DNA of 64,000 nt, taken from assembly GCF_963855985.1 (NCBI RefSeq), contig NC_087093.1, positions 5,401,501 to 5,465,500 of the forward strand. The letters are read 5' to 3'. This document shows, piece by piece, positions 26,901-39,700 of the stretch; positions within the stretch are counted from its first letter, which is position 1, and every line of letters begins with the position of its first letter. The DNA is from Ostrinia nubilalis. Taxonomy: Eukaryota; Arthropoda; Insecta; Lepidoptera; Crambidae. Below the pieces are notes generated by a model that made no database searches, was not told where the DNA came from, and worked only from the letters and a program-made list of their open reading frames with translations. The position numbers and the translations under genes are program-made.

Positions 26901-27638
26901 AGACTAAGCTCTCTAACAACGTGAAAAATGTTGAGGTTTTCTGATGGTGCTAACATTGGTTTGAAAAATTGGGAATAAAATCCAATCAAAGCAAAATGAA
27001 GGATTTAGAAAAGAAATAAAAATAAATCTACTTTGATAAATACTAAAATGTAACTTTATGCTCGTACTTTTGGACTTGCCAAACACGCGCATGAAAATTC
27101 ACACGCATTTTATTATATTCAAAAATATTACCCACTAACTTTACTTTAGCTTAAAATCTTATTTAAATGTGCAAACGCACTATAGGTATAGCTATCCTGT
27201 GAGAGCATGGTCCATGGTCTTTCAAGACACAGGCAACTCTTGGCTATTTTATACACCATCCTCCCATCGTCCCATAAAATGTTTAATAGTTCACCTGGAT
27301 GATATGAAACTTTTACTCCAACGGTTATTTGAATACCTGACATAGAATTCCTTTCCACTCTTATTATTCGATAAAAAGTTGGTATGGCCTGATGAATCGG
27401 AAAATATCGTTTCGGAATTCCGAATATACATATATATTCCGGATCCAAGAACTGAAACAATAAAAGGCTTGCGAGCAAAGATTCCAGAAGGCGAGCGTGC
27501 CAACGGTCGTATAAAAGGTTGCCTGTAATAGGTATATTCTCTTAATTTGTTCTTTTGAAGCTGTTGAAACATTAAACAAAAATAAAATAAAATTTAAACT
27601 GCCTGTAATGTTTAGCTAAATTGAAAAATATACGTAAT
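20996..27638. other. Long non-coding stretch, nothing assigned
   Basis: No gene domain was recognised in 6.6 kb. A TTTC microsatellite at 22485-22500 follows a possible retroposon 3' end. A GC-richer patch at 22724-22930 carries a 71-codon plus frame that ends just before GTAAGT (22932) and follows a CTGCAG. It could be an exon, but it has no family match. A perfect 13-bp palindrome TGACTCAGAGTCA lies near 24168. Confidence 0.45.
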
Positions 27639-27796
27639 TCCTAGTAATAAGTATTTTAAATGCGAAAGTAACTCTATCTGTAGTTTGAGTCCCAGGAAAG
27701 GACAGAATAGCTTTTATACCGGTTTTTGAATCAGGTTTAAAGTTTTTTCTGTGATAGACAAAAATTCACGCGGGCGAGGCAGCGAGCAAAAGCTAG
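27639..27796 (+). mobile_element. Short Helitron, 158 bp
   Basis: It starts TCCTAGTAATAAG and runs through AAATGCGAAAGTAACTCT. It ends with a GC-rich hairpin region (CACGCGGGCGAGGCAGCGAG) followed by AAAAG and the terminal CTAG, with T outside. TC at the 5' end, and CTRR preceded by a hairpin at the 3' end, are Helitron hallmarks. There is no coding capacity. Confidence 0.75.
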
Positions 27797-28638
27797 TTAG
27801 AACTTTGCCCAGATAATCTTCAGGTTTAATATGAAAATTTCCACTAGCAATGTGTTGTTTTCGGAATCTCCTTTATAATATTACAGCCAACGAGCATTCT
27901 GAGATTTCCAAATCCCTAGAAATTTTCTCCAGTTCGACTTAAATTTAGATATCATTCTGCCTAATTAGGTTCAACCCTCATTTTGCTTGGCCAGGATTTG
28001 AAACAAATGAAGTTTCTGTATAGACTGACTGACTTTATCCTTCATTTGGCCATTAGGTTAGGTTAACTCATACCTACCTAATCTTCTCTGGTTATTCTTT
28101 TTATGTTCGTTCGTTTTTACCTATACCAAAAACTGCCCAAAAGTATTTTTGTTACAATTCAATTAAAACAGCTTTTAACATAAACAACTAAATTAATGGG
28201 TACCTACTACGTAACCCAATTTAACTAAATCAACTTTTACCATTTCAACAACTAAATTAATGGGTAATAATCTTACGATGACGTGATAATTGTAGCGCAC
28301 GCTCGTAAATGCATTAAAGGCAATTTACTATTTAGCTATTGAATTCGACAAGCCATTTAATATCCTCAGACCTTTAATTACTAATTAGTGGGAAAGCTTT
28401 GATTGTTTACTCATATGACAATTAATGATAGTTCATTCTACTTGAAACCTGATAAATCTAAATGCTACATTAAGGCGAGTATTGTGATAGGCATAGCATT
28501 CGACTTTAAAACTGGGTGAAGTTGGAACTTTCCTCAAATAAAAACATCTGTAGTCGCTGGAATTAAATCTACTTTAATTGGTTGACAACGATCAAAAATC
28601 GAATGAATGCGTAAAACTATTCCGCTTGCCATGTTATA
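27797..28638. other. Non-coding stretch, nothing assigned
   Basis: Nothing recognised except a short direct duplication of ACAACTAAATTAATGGG at 28184 and 28248. Confidence 0.45.
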
Positions 28639-29567
28639 GGAGAGTTCGGTATATTGTACCGCCGGGTAAATTGTACCACCCTCACATTTCGTAAAGTATT
28701 TATTGAATGTCTGTAATTGCAACACTCAGCGATACACAACTAAATTCAATTAATATCGGCCATGTGGTTTTTGCCGTGACAACGAATACGTGTGTTTTAT
28801 TTTGAAAAGTATTTTTTCATTGTTTTCAAGTAACTTTTGACAATGCATGTTTAGTTTGTTATTTGGTTAAAATTTAATCACAGGGTGTTTCTAATATATT
28901 ATTTAGAAGCGTAAATTAGTGTGGATTACAATTATTTGAAACATTTTTCGGTATTTATAAGCTATATTTTTTACCGATTTTTTAAAAGCACTATCACCTA
29001 GTCGGCTAAATTGTACCACATCAAGTTGTATGGAACTTTACCATAGGATTTTGAATTTTTTTTAGTAAATCATATTTTGAAGTTATAATAGCGTAGTTAT
29101 GTTTGACTAACAATAAATGAAAGCAAAAAACTGGCAAAGTAGATTAGGTACAAGTGTGCGTTACGATAATTAGAATTACAAAACTTTTACTCAAAATCGT
29201 GATAACGTGTAAAACAATATCGATTGTCTATGTTATTAACTACTGTTCTTTTTCGTTACCTAATTTGTTAAGAATGTATCGTATAATATTTTGCCATAGT
29301 TTTTTTATAGGCTTGAAATTTATTGAAATCCAATTTAGTAATCCTGTGGTACAAATTATCGAACCGGTTGGCTAAATTGGACCGATGCTCTGAACTCGTA
29401 TTTTGTTGATTTGTGCTAAATATACAACAATTGTGTTGATTAATACCTATGATATAGTAAGTTGAATAATTTCTCTTTAATTATATACCATGAACATTGG
29501 CAAAAACAAAAGAAAACTATGTGTAAAATGGGATTGAAAAAAACTGGTCCAAATTACCGGACTCTCC
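28639..29567. mobile_element. Non-autonomous DNA transposon, TIR GGAGAGT
   Basis: The left terminus GGAGAGTTCGGTATATTGTA is inverted at the right end as GGTCCAAATTACCGGACTCTCC. Several internal copies of the motif AAATTGTACCA/AAATTGGACC occur near both ends and in the middle (about 28668, 29006, 29370), as if the subterminal motif were repeated. There is no transposase frame. The element is about 929 bp and the outer borders are uncertain by one or two bases. Confidence 0.65.
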
Positions 29568-29627
29568 CTTACTGTTTTTCAATACTATTCTATCAATGAA
29601 CGCGTAACGTCTCATCACTACCTACAT

Positions 29628-29824
29628 ACATAGCATAAAACAAAGTCACTTTCCGCTGTCTGTCATGTATGCTTAGATCTTTAGAACTACGCAACGGATT
29701 TTGATGCAGTTTTTTTAATAGATAGAGTGACTCAAGAGGAAGGTTTGTAGGTACAAAACATGCATTATTATAGAAGAGAAAAGCCGGGAAATTGCAATCG
29801 TGCCAAGCCGGGGCAGGCCGCAAG
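29628..29824 (+). mobile_element. Decayed Helitron of a second family
   Basis: It contains CTGTCTGTCATGTATGCTT, then GAACTACGCAACGGATTTTG and a run of T followed by AATAGATAGAGTGACTCAAG. It ends in GTGCCAAGCCGGGGCAGGCC and GCAAGT, which I take as a mutated CTAG terminus. The family call rests on remembered lepidopteran repeats, and the 5' border is approximate. Confidence 0.5.
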
Positions 29825-30726
29825 TTCAAAATATGTCTTAAAGGTTGTTAATTGGTACAAGCACAGAGAAGTGATTCAATATGCGTTCAATTCGAGTTAG
29901 ATCGACTTGGCTTAAGATCGCTTCCAACGAGGAAAGTTCCTAAATGCACCTCGAATATATTGGAGCGGAACTAACACAGACCCACACATTATGTAATGAT
30001 CGGTTAATGGTAATCATTCTCTTCTATATCAGGTTTGATGATTAATTGATTTTCAACAAATGATTTTAGGTAGTAATGGTACGAGTAAGTAGTTTACAAC
30101 CAACACTTTACTAAAATGAAATCATCATATTAGGTTATCCTTTTTAACCAACACACTAATTTGTTACTCCAATGTTTAGTACCTACTTATAATCCTTTTA
30201 TCTGTTAATTTTAACCTAAAACATGACAGCATCTACCATAAAACAATGCAACCCGCCTTTATAGTCTCTTACATAAACAGAACAAAGACTGTCTCGAGTG
30301 AAGGGTGCTTTTAAATTGAAACTTAATACCATCCATGCATTTTTCCTCTTGCTTAGCTTTATTATTTGTCTTAACGGCCGTTTAACTTGAAACGATCATT
30401 TGGGCCAATAAAAAACATATAAAATAACAAGCGAATAAAATCCAACGGCCGTTTACTCGTATATATGCAAATTTTTATTTACAGTACTAAATCGCGCTAC
30501 TTGGAACAACTCTGAATGTAACAAACGTATGCGGTGACTGAGATAAAGCAGGCTACCTAGAGAATTCTCGGGAAACTCGCAAACACTGAATATGAAGCAC
30601 ATCGGTTAATCAAATGTACGAATATATTCGGTATTTCAACATATGGAATAATAAACTTTAACTTACGGATGGAGGCTAATTGCATGATTCGTGAGGCGCC
30701 ATCATCATGTTCTTTATTATGATAAA
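29825..30726. other. Non-coding stretch, nothing assigned
   Basis: AT-rich with no gene or named repeat. Confidence 0.5.
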
Positions 30727-30859
30727 TTATTTATTTATTTCTTTCAAATTTATTTATTTGCCAGAAACAGGTAACATAATGATGGTCAAATATACATAAA
30801 ATAAAGTCCATGTTTCGCTAAATACATCTTAGCATGCAATAAAGAAAACAAGATTACAA

Positions 30860-32770
30860 TCAATTACAGTCATGATTTTCATATTCAGTTACAGAGTAAA
30901 AGGTTTTTTGTAACAACCAGGTATGTAACTCCTTCTTAAAGTCTTTTAGTGGAAGGAGTTTAATGTTCGATGGCAACCTATTATATATTTTGATGCCCAT
31001 AGAGTAACAATTTTTTTGGAATAATGTTGTTCTCGGCGCAAAAGTATGCACCAGCCTATCAGGATCTCTAGTGTTCCTGGGGTATATCTCTGCAGCCCTT
31101 TTAAAATAATGCATGTTGTTTCACAAAACAAGACATTTCATAAATGTATAAAGATGGCAAAGGCAGAACATTCAATTTTTTAAACAAGGTTCTACAGCTT
31201 TGCAATGGATGTGCCAAACAGATCGACCTGATGCATTTCTTTTGTGTAATAAAAACCTTATTCAATTCGACACCATGACCCCATATAATAATGCCGTATC
31301 TAAGAACAGAGCCAAACATACCCATGGTATGCTAGTAAGGCAGTGTGCTGCGACGTTGTTCTTCTAAGCCGACTAAGGGCATATACAAATTTGTTTATTT
31401 TTTTACATAATTCCTCGATATGAATTTTCCAGTTTAGGTTGCTATCTATTGTTATACCTAAGAATTTTATATTTTTTACCTCGTCAATAACATTATTACA
31501 AAAATTTATATTCAAGTCATTTAATTTATTAAAATTCATTATTTTTGTTTTGGTCAAGTTAACATTCAAATTATTGGCATTAAGCCATGTCACTATTACA
31601 TCAATTGTGTCATTTATGTCACGTAAATGATTTATTAATGAATATTTTTCAGTCTTTACTATTATAGATATGTCATCTGCATACAAAATTGTCTGATGTG
31701 GTGTTACTTCTGTAATGTCATTTATGTATATCAGAAACATTAGAGGACCCAAAACGCTACCTTGAGGTACTCCGTACTTATTTATTTTATAATCAGATTT
31801 GAAATTAGTGACTACCTGTTTACTATTTAACTTGGTGACCTCTACACACTGTTCTCTGTCAGACAAGTACGATTTAATCCAATCCAAAGCCCTACCTCTA
31901 ATGCCACTGTGTTCCATTTTATATAGTAAAATGTCATGAGACACAAAATCAAACGCTTTAGTCATGTCAAAATATAAGACTGATGTTAAATGTTTTTTGT
32001 CTATGCTTAGTAAGATATTGTGTACAAGAGTAAAACCGGCTAGAGTGGTAGACTTATATTTTTGAAAACCAAATTGTTGTTCTTTAATTATACAATTCTT
32101 AACGAAGAAATCGTTTAGTCGCTTATGCATTGCTTTTTCATAAACCTTTGAAAAAACTGAAATGATGGCAATTGGTCTGTAATTTCCTATAATACTTTTG
32201 TCACCCTTTTTATACAGAGGCTTAACTATAGACCTTTTGAGCTGCGCTGGAAACACTCCTGATTTGAAAGAGAGGTTTATGAGACATGTTAGTATATCGC
32301 TTAACTCGTCCCTACACGCTTTCACAACTTTTGTCGATATCTCATCGTAACCTTCAGCGTTGGTGTTATTAAGAGATAAGATGATGTTTTTTATCTCTGT
32401 GACGGAAACTGGCTTTAAAAAAATTGTATTATTACAACTATTGGTGAGTGTAGATTTGGGTTCGGTCATCGCAGCTTTATCTGTCAGATCTAAGAGATAT
32501 TCATTAAAGGCTTTAGCTATTACGGTTGGGTCCGTCAGGGTGTGATTTGTTTTTTCACATTTGATTTCATTAATGCACTTAGGAGGGCTTGGTGCATCAT
32601 CTTTGATAATGTTCCATGCCGCCCTACAGGAATTACGAGAGTTTTCCATACGTTTATTATTTACTATTTTTTGTGAAGCGACTATGCATTTCCTAAGTAA
32701 TCGTGAATATAATTCATAATTTTTCTTATTAATTTCGGATTTGTTTTTATAGTATTTAAACCGTAAATAT
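30860..32770 (-). pseudogene. LINE ORF2 C-terminus: reverse transcriptase
   Basis: The longest open frame in the window (449 codons, 32649-31300) carries the reverse transcriptase. It contains K-P-L-Y-K-K-G-D and N-Y-R-P-I-A-I-I (motif 1/2 region), then F-D-M-T-K-A-F-D (motif A aspartates). G-V-P-Q-G-S-V-L-G-P-L follows (motif B), then the catalytic Y-A-D-D-I box and K-F-L-G-I (motif D/E). The conserved C-terminal tail continues in two further frames at 31325-31101 and 31114-30860, each reached by a one-base shift (near 31320 at a GGG, and near 31110 at a TTTT). Sequence upstream of the first ATG is open back to about 32770. All shifts have the same sign. It does not encode a working enzyme as written. 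Confidence 0.9.
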
Positions 32771-33752
32771 CTTTTTTTTTTTGGAACATAACTTCAAACC
32801 TTTTGAGATCCATCTAGTTTTAGATTCTCTATTCATTTTAATATTTTTTACAGGGAAGCACAAATCATAAAACAATTTAAATATTCCGCTGAATTTACGA
32901 AATGCTATATTAAGATCAGCTTCCATGTATACGTCAGAAAAGGATAATTTTTTTAAAAAGTTTTTAAATCTAATAATGTTTTCGTCAGAGTATTCTTTTT
33001 TAGCAAACCACCATGTTTTTTGTAGTTCTTGTTTACGTTCTACTTGAAATGAAAGCATTTGTGCTGTTTCATGGTCAGATAGACCCAATGGCAATACTGT
33101 GCCTTCAGCTTCGTCGATATTGCTTATAATATGATCAATACATGAATTGATTCTTGTTGGGGTCGTTATGTGTAGTTTTAGATTATAATTTTTGGTCAAG
33201 TCGGTTAAAGTAGCGGAGGACTTAGTTTTAACCAAAGTATTAATATTGAGGTCCCCTACGATCACTACCTTTTTGTTTGTTCTGCGTTATCACGCAGAAC
33301 AAATCTATGGATTATGTAGCATTATCTGTAGTAATTTGAAGAAATTATCAATGTTAGACATAGGAGTCCTATATATGCAAACTACAATTAGGTTATAATT
33401 AGTGATTTCAATACCACAGCACTCAAAAGTATTAGTTATTGCTAAATTATTGATTTTATCAATGCGCTTGAACATTTGACCACGTTTTAATAGTATACAA
33501 ACTCCTCCCCTTTTTTTATTTCTAGAGTAGAATGAAACCATTATCATATTTAGTTAAGCGTAAATTTTGTTCACATCCAGACTTCAAAAAGGTTTCCGTT
33601 AGACAAATGACATCCGGTTCACGCCCCTAATGACCCAATTCATCGATGGTAAGTTCCAATATATCTTGTTTTGAAATTGCACCTGCAATGTTTTGATGTA
33701 AAATACGCAGATTTCTATCAGGGGTCTCGAAAAAGACAGATATTTGCGCCAT
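32756..33752 (-). pseudogene. LINE ORF2 N-terminus: AP-type endonuclease
   Basis: ORF2 begins at the ATG at 33752, inside the end of ORF1 in another frame. Endonuclease motifs are seen in order: L-H-Q-N-I-A, then D-V-I-C-L-T-E-T with the catalytic glutamate, K-R-G-G-V-C-I, the Y-R-T-P block, G-D-L-N-I-N and the final S-D-H. These belong to the EEP nuclease that nicks target DNA for target-primed reverse transcription. Breaks: TAG at 33629-33627, a +1 shift near 33545-33600, three stops in 13 codons between 33307 and 33277, and a +1 shift in an 11-base T run at 32772-32782 that separates it from the reverse transcriptase. Confidence 0.85.
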
Positions 33753-35203
33753 TGTTATTGATTTGAGGTGAGGGATGCACAGTACTACCCTGAGTGGTCT
33801 GCATTATTTTGAAATAGTAAGGGATAGTGCCAGGTCCATCTTTTGACGTTAGTTTTTTTGTCACATCGTTGCCGGGCGATTGAGTAGATCTTATAACTAA
33901 TCTCCCTATTTGTTTTAAGTAACAAGACTCATAAACGGGAAAGTCAATAGCAACATTAACTTTTATACACATTAGATGAAGAAATCGGGAATGACTCATA
34001 TTCACCTGGTCCACATTAATAACAGTACAGTTAGAAAAATCATCAGCTAATAGTTTTACATCATTATTCAGTTTCGTTTCATTAAGATATTGACTATAAT
34101 TTGTAGGCAAAATTATAACATTTGTGTTTCGTAACTCGTACAATGCGATACAGATATTTTTAATGACCACTTTTGGATTTGTATCATGGCTACCTGTACA
34201 AATTATGACATAGTCAGAAGCAGTTAGACCTTGCTGAACACTGATACAGTCACTTAACATTTCCGATGAAGAAGCATTCGGTTTGACAAATGCAGACGGT
34301 TCGTATTTATCATTCCAACTCTTTGACCTATATTTCAATAATTTACTCGATAAACCAAGTGCTTGCTCATCTCCAAGTATAACAATTTTATGTTTTGTTA
34401 TAGCTTCTTTTCCAAGTGGAACGGGTGTTGAGACGTTGACATTGTTTTGATTTGAGTTTTTCTTGATGGGGGTTTCTACTATCGGGAGTATATTCTTATC
34501 TTGAACAAGATCTGAGGAGGTCTTTGGGTGATCCTCATCTTGACTATGATGTACCCGTGTAAAGTCCAATCTTGTCTTACTAACACTCTTTCGACATTTT
34601 CTTTTCTTTTCTTTTCTTTTTGTGATGTAGATCGGCATATTTGGCTCAGGCTCTCAGTTTTCTGTTCATAGCTTTTTATTTGTTTCTTCAGGGAGCTGTT
34701 TTCTAATACCAAGTCATCGATTTGATTCTCAGCTATTTTTAGCATCATTTCTAATTCAGAGATTTTTTTATTTAGTTTAATTAAATCCTCTCTCGTACCA
34801 TATATTGTTTCAGGGCAACTTCTGTTCAGTACTGATGTTTCTAGGGTGGAAGAATCATCATCATTTGAAATGTCTGTATGTAGTGACTCAAAAGAATTGT
34901 CCGTAGAAACATTTATTACATATCTCTGGCGCTTAGTAACATTATTATGCGGAGTTGATGTATTTGTTGTAGAAGCAGTTTTAGATGTTGATGGTACTTG
35001 TAAGTTATCACAATGTTCATGTCTTTTATTTAGGCATATATCACATTTCCAATTACAGCTTTTCTTATGCTGTTTTAAGGAAAATAATTGTTCTGACACT
35101 GTAAGTAGTACAATTTAAGGGGTATGGTTTTTTGCAAAGAAGACATTTAAGAAACCGCCGGTCCGTAATATTTTTTTTTGCATTTCGTGCAAAAATCCGT
35201 CAT
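33718..35203 (-). pseudogene. LINE ORF1: zinc finger, coiled coil, esterase-like
   Basis: The frame opens with ATG at 35203. The first 40 codons hold C-x2-C pairs (C-T-K-C, then C-L-L-C after a one-base shift), and C-D-I-C follows near 35035, giving a PHD-like treble-clef pattern. A predicted coiled coil follows (heptads around E-L-E-M-M-L-K and L-V-L-E-N-S-S-L-K-K). The C-terminal half resembles SGNH esterases: G-D-E-Q near the start and an I-C-T-G-S-H-D block further on, as in ORF1 of CR1-group LINEs. At least two frameshifts are visible, near 35100-35150 and within an AAAAG-rich tract at 34597-34621. The protein would bind the element RNA and form the particle. The stop overlaps the ORF2 start by 35 nt. 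Confidence 0.8.
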
Positions 35204-35210
35204 TGTGATA

Positions 35211-36651
35211 CCTCTCAAACAAAATTCTACGGGAAAATTATTGTTTTGTATCAATGTGCCGACTGCCGACGGTATATTCGCAAAATCACTGAAGTGCTTT
35301 AATGAAATGGAAAACCGAGCGTTCCTATACTGTTCATTACCGTAAAAGTAAACAGAGAAATGTAGTTAATTAATTGAAATAATTTTCTTAATACCTCTAC
35401 AAATTCAGCTCTTCATTTATGTACCTACGTCTTACACTGTCTAGAAAACCTATTAAGTACCTAACCAATAATGTGAGATTGTTAATCTACGAACATCCAA
35501 ACAGGTTCACATCGCGAACACGTGTAGTGTGTCAAGGACGCAAGGAGATTGAGGGAAGTCAGCTAATTGACTGTGACAATTTTATTTGTAAGAGATGATC
35601 ATCAATCAAGTACAATAATAAAGAAAATTTTGTACTCTCAATATCACTTACCTTCTTCTAACTTTCATAGATTTGTATCTGAAATTACTGCAAAGTTTAG
35701 TCTGGTTTATTAGTTGGTGAGTTTGACTAAATCTATTGGCGCAAACATTATAAGAGCCTTTCCATCTTCAACTCCCTAGATTGGCGAGTAGGTACAGAGG
35801 GTTGTGATCATCCTTCGACCTCCTCGAAAACGGCGAAGGTGCCCGATAAAGTAGCGAACCCAACCCGAAGTAACGCGGTGTCGGAGTGCTGAATAAACAA
35901 ACAAATACCGGACATTTTCCTCCATAAGTAATTTTTCGTGTACTCTATTACAAATAGCAGTAGTTATGAAAAGACGTCATCAATTAAAAATCAGCTTAAG
36001 CGTTCGTGACTCCAGATCGCGATACTGTCAGAAGGCCGCTACAAAACTACTATAAAGCTGTGACAAAGAAACTTGAAGCAATTACTCGAGCGAGCGCGAC
36101 TAAGTTTGTCCCAATTTTATCGCCGACGGAATCAATATTGCTGTTGTTTACAACTTACTTGAACCCCTAAAACATTTACAGCCTTCTTAAAATTCATATC
36201 CTTTGAGTGTTTATTTGGGCTAGTGTATTGAAAGAAGATACTTAGAGAAAAGAAGTCCAATGTAGCGTAGATACTTTGTAAAAGATGCACAAAACAACTA
36301 TCGATCTAAAATCACCTTGATGAGCATATTATTATGGGATCCTGAGTTCGATTCGCAAACTTAATTTAGAAACTGCTTTTTAATCAGAATGTGGTGTCAG
36401 ACGCATTTGACAAGATTATTTCTTATCCATCCTGTAAAGTTATTTGCAAGCAGTAAGTCCTCTCACCTTTCAAAACTGAGAATTCTGTATGGATGGTATG
36501 CAATATTCCTAAGTGTTATCTTGGTTCCCAGGAATACACAGTTTCTGAGGAACAGGCGATAGATAGTCTTTCCGGAACTGACATTTACGTATTAACTCAA
36601 GCCAATAATTTGATTCACAAAGGTGGAGTAAATGGATTCTCAAATGGAGAA
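35211..36651. other. Non-coding stretch, nothing assigned
   Basis: AT-rich. The 60-codon frame at 36493-36675 runs into the RTE fragment below and has no recognised domain. Confidence 0.45.
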
Positions 36652-36795
36652 GACGTCTTGGCAAATGTAGGATGACACGACCACCTGCTCGATGGACCGA
36701 CGATTTTAAGAGTGGTTGGATAAAAAAGCGGGATTTCGTACTTCGAAGCGTTCCTTGTTTGAGTTGCGTCTAGCAGTGGGCTGCTCTAAGAATAA
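36652..36795 (+). mobile_element. Degraded RTE-type LINE 3' end
   Basis: A plus-strand frame reads R-P-P-A-R-W-T-D-D-F-K, then a diverged stretch and Q-W-A-A-L after a stop. This corresponds to the R-P-P-T-R-W-T-D-D-L core and Q-Q-W end of the RTE copies elsewhere in the window. There is no clear tandem tail. Confidence 0.6.
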
Positions 36796-39700
36796 GATAT
36801 TTTATGTCACATAATTTAAAACAAAGACTAGATTTTTTCAGTAATTTTAAGAAGTGGTTTCACATTTCACAATCTAGTGAAATTTGCGAATCGATACTCT
36901 CCTGCAGATACCGTTGGGCTACGGTCACTTAAATTTTTATAGAGATAAGCACATTCTAGGAAAATATCAGCAATTTTCTGTATGTAATTGTTTATTTATT
37001 TTGTTCATTTATTTTGTTCATTTACGAGTACTTATCATCATTAATATTTGATACTTCTGACTACTATTTTTTACCTAGTAAAATTTATAAGAGTCTGAAA
37101 AATATGCAAACAATACTGATTCTCCGAATACTGCTGAAAAGCAATATTACGACATTTCCATGTGATTTGTTTGCAAATTATTAAAGAACGTCTCCTCTAT
37201 CCTGCCTCTATTCTGTAGCCCGTTGCTTATATCTAAACTGTTTTGATTTCAAAATAATAAATCAAGTTTAACTGTAGTAAAGTTACTTAAGATTCGCACC
37301 CGCGAAAAAATAGGCATGATTTTCAATCAAAGCTTATTAAACAAAATAATCTAATTTACTTTTTACTCTCTATAAATTTTGGAAAAATTAAGGAAACCTG
37401 TTCCACAAATAAGCTTCGTGCAGTGAGTGTGTCGTGCAAATGTTAGGCTCACTCTGTGGGCTTACTAGTTACCTACGGAATTTGCGAATAGTATTTGCGC
37501 AACACACAAAACTACACTTCAACAGAACTGCATATTGGAATAACAGCGTTCACGAATCGAAATTGGGTTTTGGGTTCATGAGAACACGTATTCGTGTTCA
37601 ATGAATAAAATATTTTTCTGCAGTGTTAAAAAATAAACGTTTAGTGGTTCAAATAGGTAGGTACGCGGGTGGTATTGCATGCTATTATTTCATAAAAAAA
37701 TATAAAGCCTTTTGCGTTTCAGTTAGTAACTTCTGGCATAATCTTGATTAAATCTTTTAATAGTGTAGAAATATTACACTGATAATACGAGTAGGTATAC
37801 CATGCCATTAACATTGAATCAGAAACGTGATCTATCATAGTTTGTGTAATTACAAAGGACAACAAAATGCGCATTTATTTATATGTAGTTAGACTTACAT
37901 TGTATATTTACACAAAAAATATACATAGACGACCTTTTAGCAGAGCATCGACTCTAATTTGTTCGGATTCCATTTTGAAAGGAGCTACGTGCTACAGATG
38001 AAAAACGAAACCCTCGTCTGTCTGTCTTTCACTCAATTTTCAATTTTCTCGGAGAGCCTGATGGATAGACTTGAAGGCCAAGGATGAGATATGGCGACCT
38101 AAATACGTAAGTAATGAATAAATAGTTACATTCTAATTCCGGAGGGTCGCTTTGAGGAGGATGTATATTGAAATATTGGAGGTAAAATACTTATTATTGC
38201 CAAACGTCGAAAATATGGCATCCATCTTATTCTTTGGTGCCGACCTAATTTTATAATTGCGTTTGAGTTTCTTGTGAAATTTGTTATTTGGTACCAAATA
38301 AATATAATAATCATTTTTAGTAAAAAACAAATAATCCAAGTCAGTCAGTTATTATCAGGAAAGTTGTGGTACCTGTAAACCTGAGGTCATCTTTAGTACA
38401 ATCAAAGTACTACTTATACATATAACTTATCTGTCGCAGTGAAACTTGTCGCGGTTTAAAAAAATTACCCAATATAATGCACTAAATAATAGGTTTTAAC
38501 ACTATTACTTCAAAATGATTCAAAGTATATTTTTAACCTCGAACATAGCAGACGATAGGAAATGACAGTTTGGTGCTCAGGGTGAAATGTGGCCGAAATA
38601 AGAATTGACGCACACCCCTGTGAGGCTGTTTGCAGAGATAGGGTTACCCTGCCATTGTCACATCGATTTCTGTAATTTATACGTCAAGTCCTAGCCAAAA
38701 CAAGAGTTCTGCGTTAGCCGTTTGAGAAACATTTTCGGATAGTTACTCTGGAGCTCTACATTATTGGAAGTTACATTATTGGATTTGCAAATCACGAATA
38801 TAGTTACCTGCACATAATACGAGTAGGTGACGCGGCTAATAAACAAAAAAGTTACTTACACTCTGCTCTAAAGTTCTTCTTGAAAATTTTCGGGACAGTG
38901 TAACATAATATGCACGTTTAATCGTAGTTTGTCTGATATTTGCATCTGTTCATGCTAGTTGTGCTGCTCATTCTAGTTGTGTTGTTGTGCCATGTTGTTC
39001 AGACGTGAATAGCTATTGTCATTTTACTTGCTGGACTGCGCAGTGTCTGTAGATATAACCGTAAGTCTAGTTTAGTTTAGTAGGTAGGTACAGCGACAGT
39101 ATTGAGCACATTAACCAAAAAATACGGATTCACTTTGTGATAAGTTGTACATGCCTGCCAGTTGTACCTACTCCTGTAATGAATATGCAATACATAGGTA
39201 TAGAGACTAGAATAAAAACCTAGTTAATCTTGAAATTCAATTAGTAGTTATAACTTGAAAGTTTTCGAACTTTCAAAGTTTAAAATACTTGTTAAACGTA
39301 AGTGGTATTTTTAAATGCAATAAAGATTTAACGTGTGTGCCTCGAGTATAGATTACAATCGTGTAGCATTTTGTACCGAATTCTATTAGTGGTTCCATTA
39401 GGTGTTTTAGTAAAGTAAGTAATATCGGGGCCGTAATCATGCGATCGCGTGCACGTCGGCGCAGAACTGATCACTCACGAGCGGCAATTAGCCGGTTTGA
39501 TTGAATGGGCTAAGTGCTTTCAGAAAGAACTAACTCCGACCGCAGATCGGAATGATATGCAGCCATGCAAACGTAAACGTTAGGCTTAAAATTTTGCCGC
39601 ACAATTAATATTAATTGGTTTTGATTTATGGTACTGACATCTATTTATTGTAGTTTTGGACCACAAATAAATAACTGAGGTTAATTCAGACCTATAAGTT

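Larger units (their letters stand above)
30727..35210 (-). mobile_element. CR1/Daphne-type non-LTR retrotransposon (LINE), broken
   Basis: Almost a complete element on the minus strand. ORF1 runs from 35203 to 33718 and ORF2 from an ATG at 33752 to a stop at 30860. The short 3' UTR contains AATAAA-type sequence and ends in an A/T-rich AAATAAATAAATAA tail at about 30727. ORF1 has cysteine pairs of a PHD-like finger followed by a coiled coil and an esterase-like domain. ORF2 has an AP-type endonuclease and a reverse transcriptase. That combination is typical of the CR1 group. Frameshifts and stops interrupt both frames, so this copy cannot make its proteins. Confidence 0.9.

Noticed and set aside
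36320..36365. Possible tRNA-like B box (GAGTTCGATTC)
   Set aside because: No matching A box, acceptor stem or anticodon arm could be folded around it.
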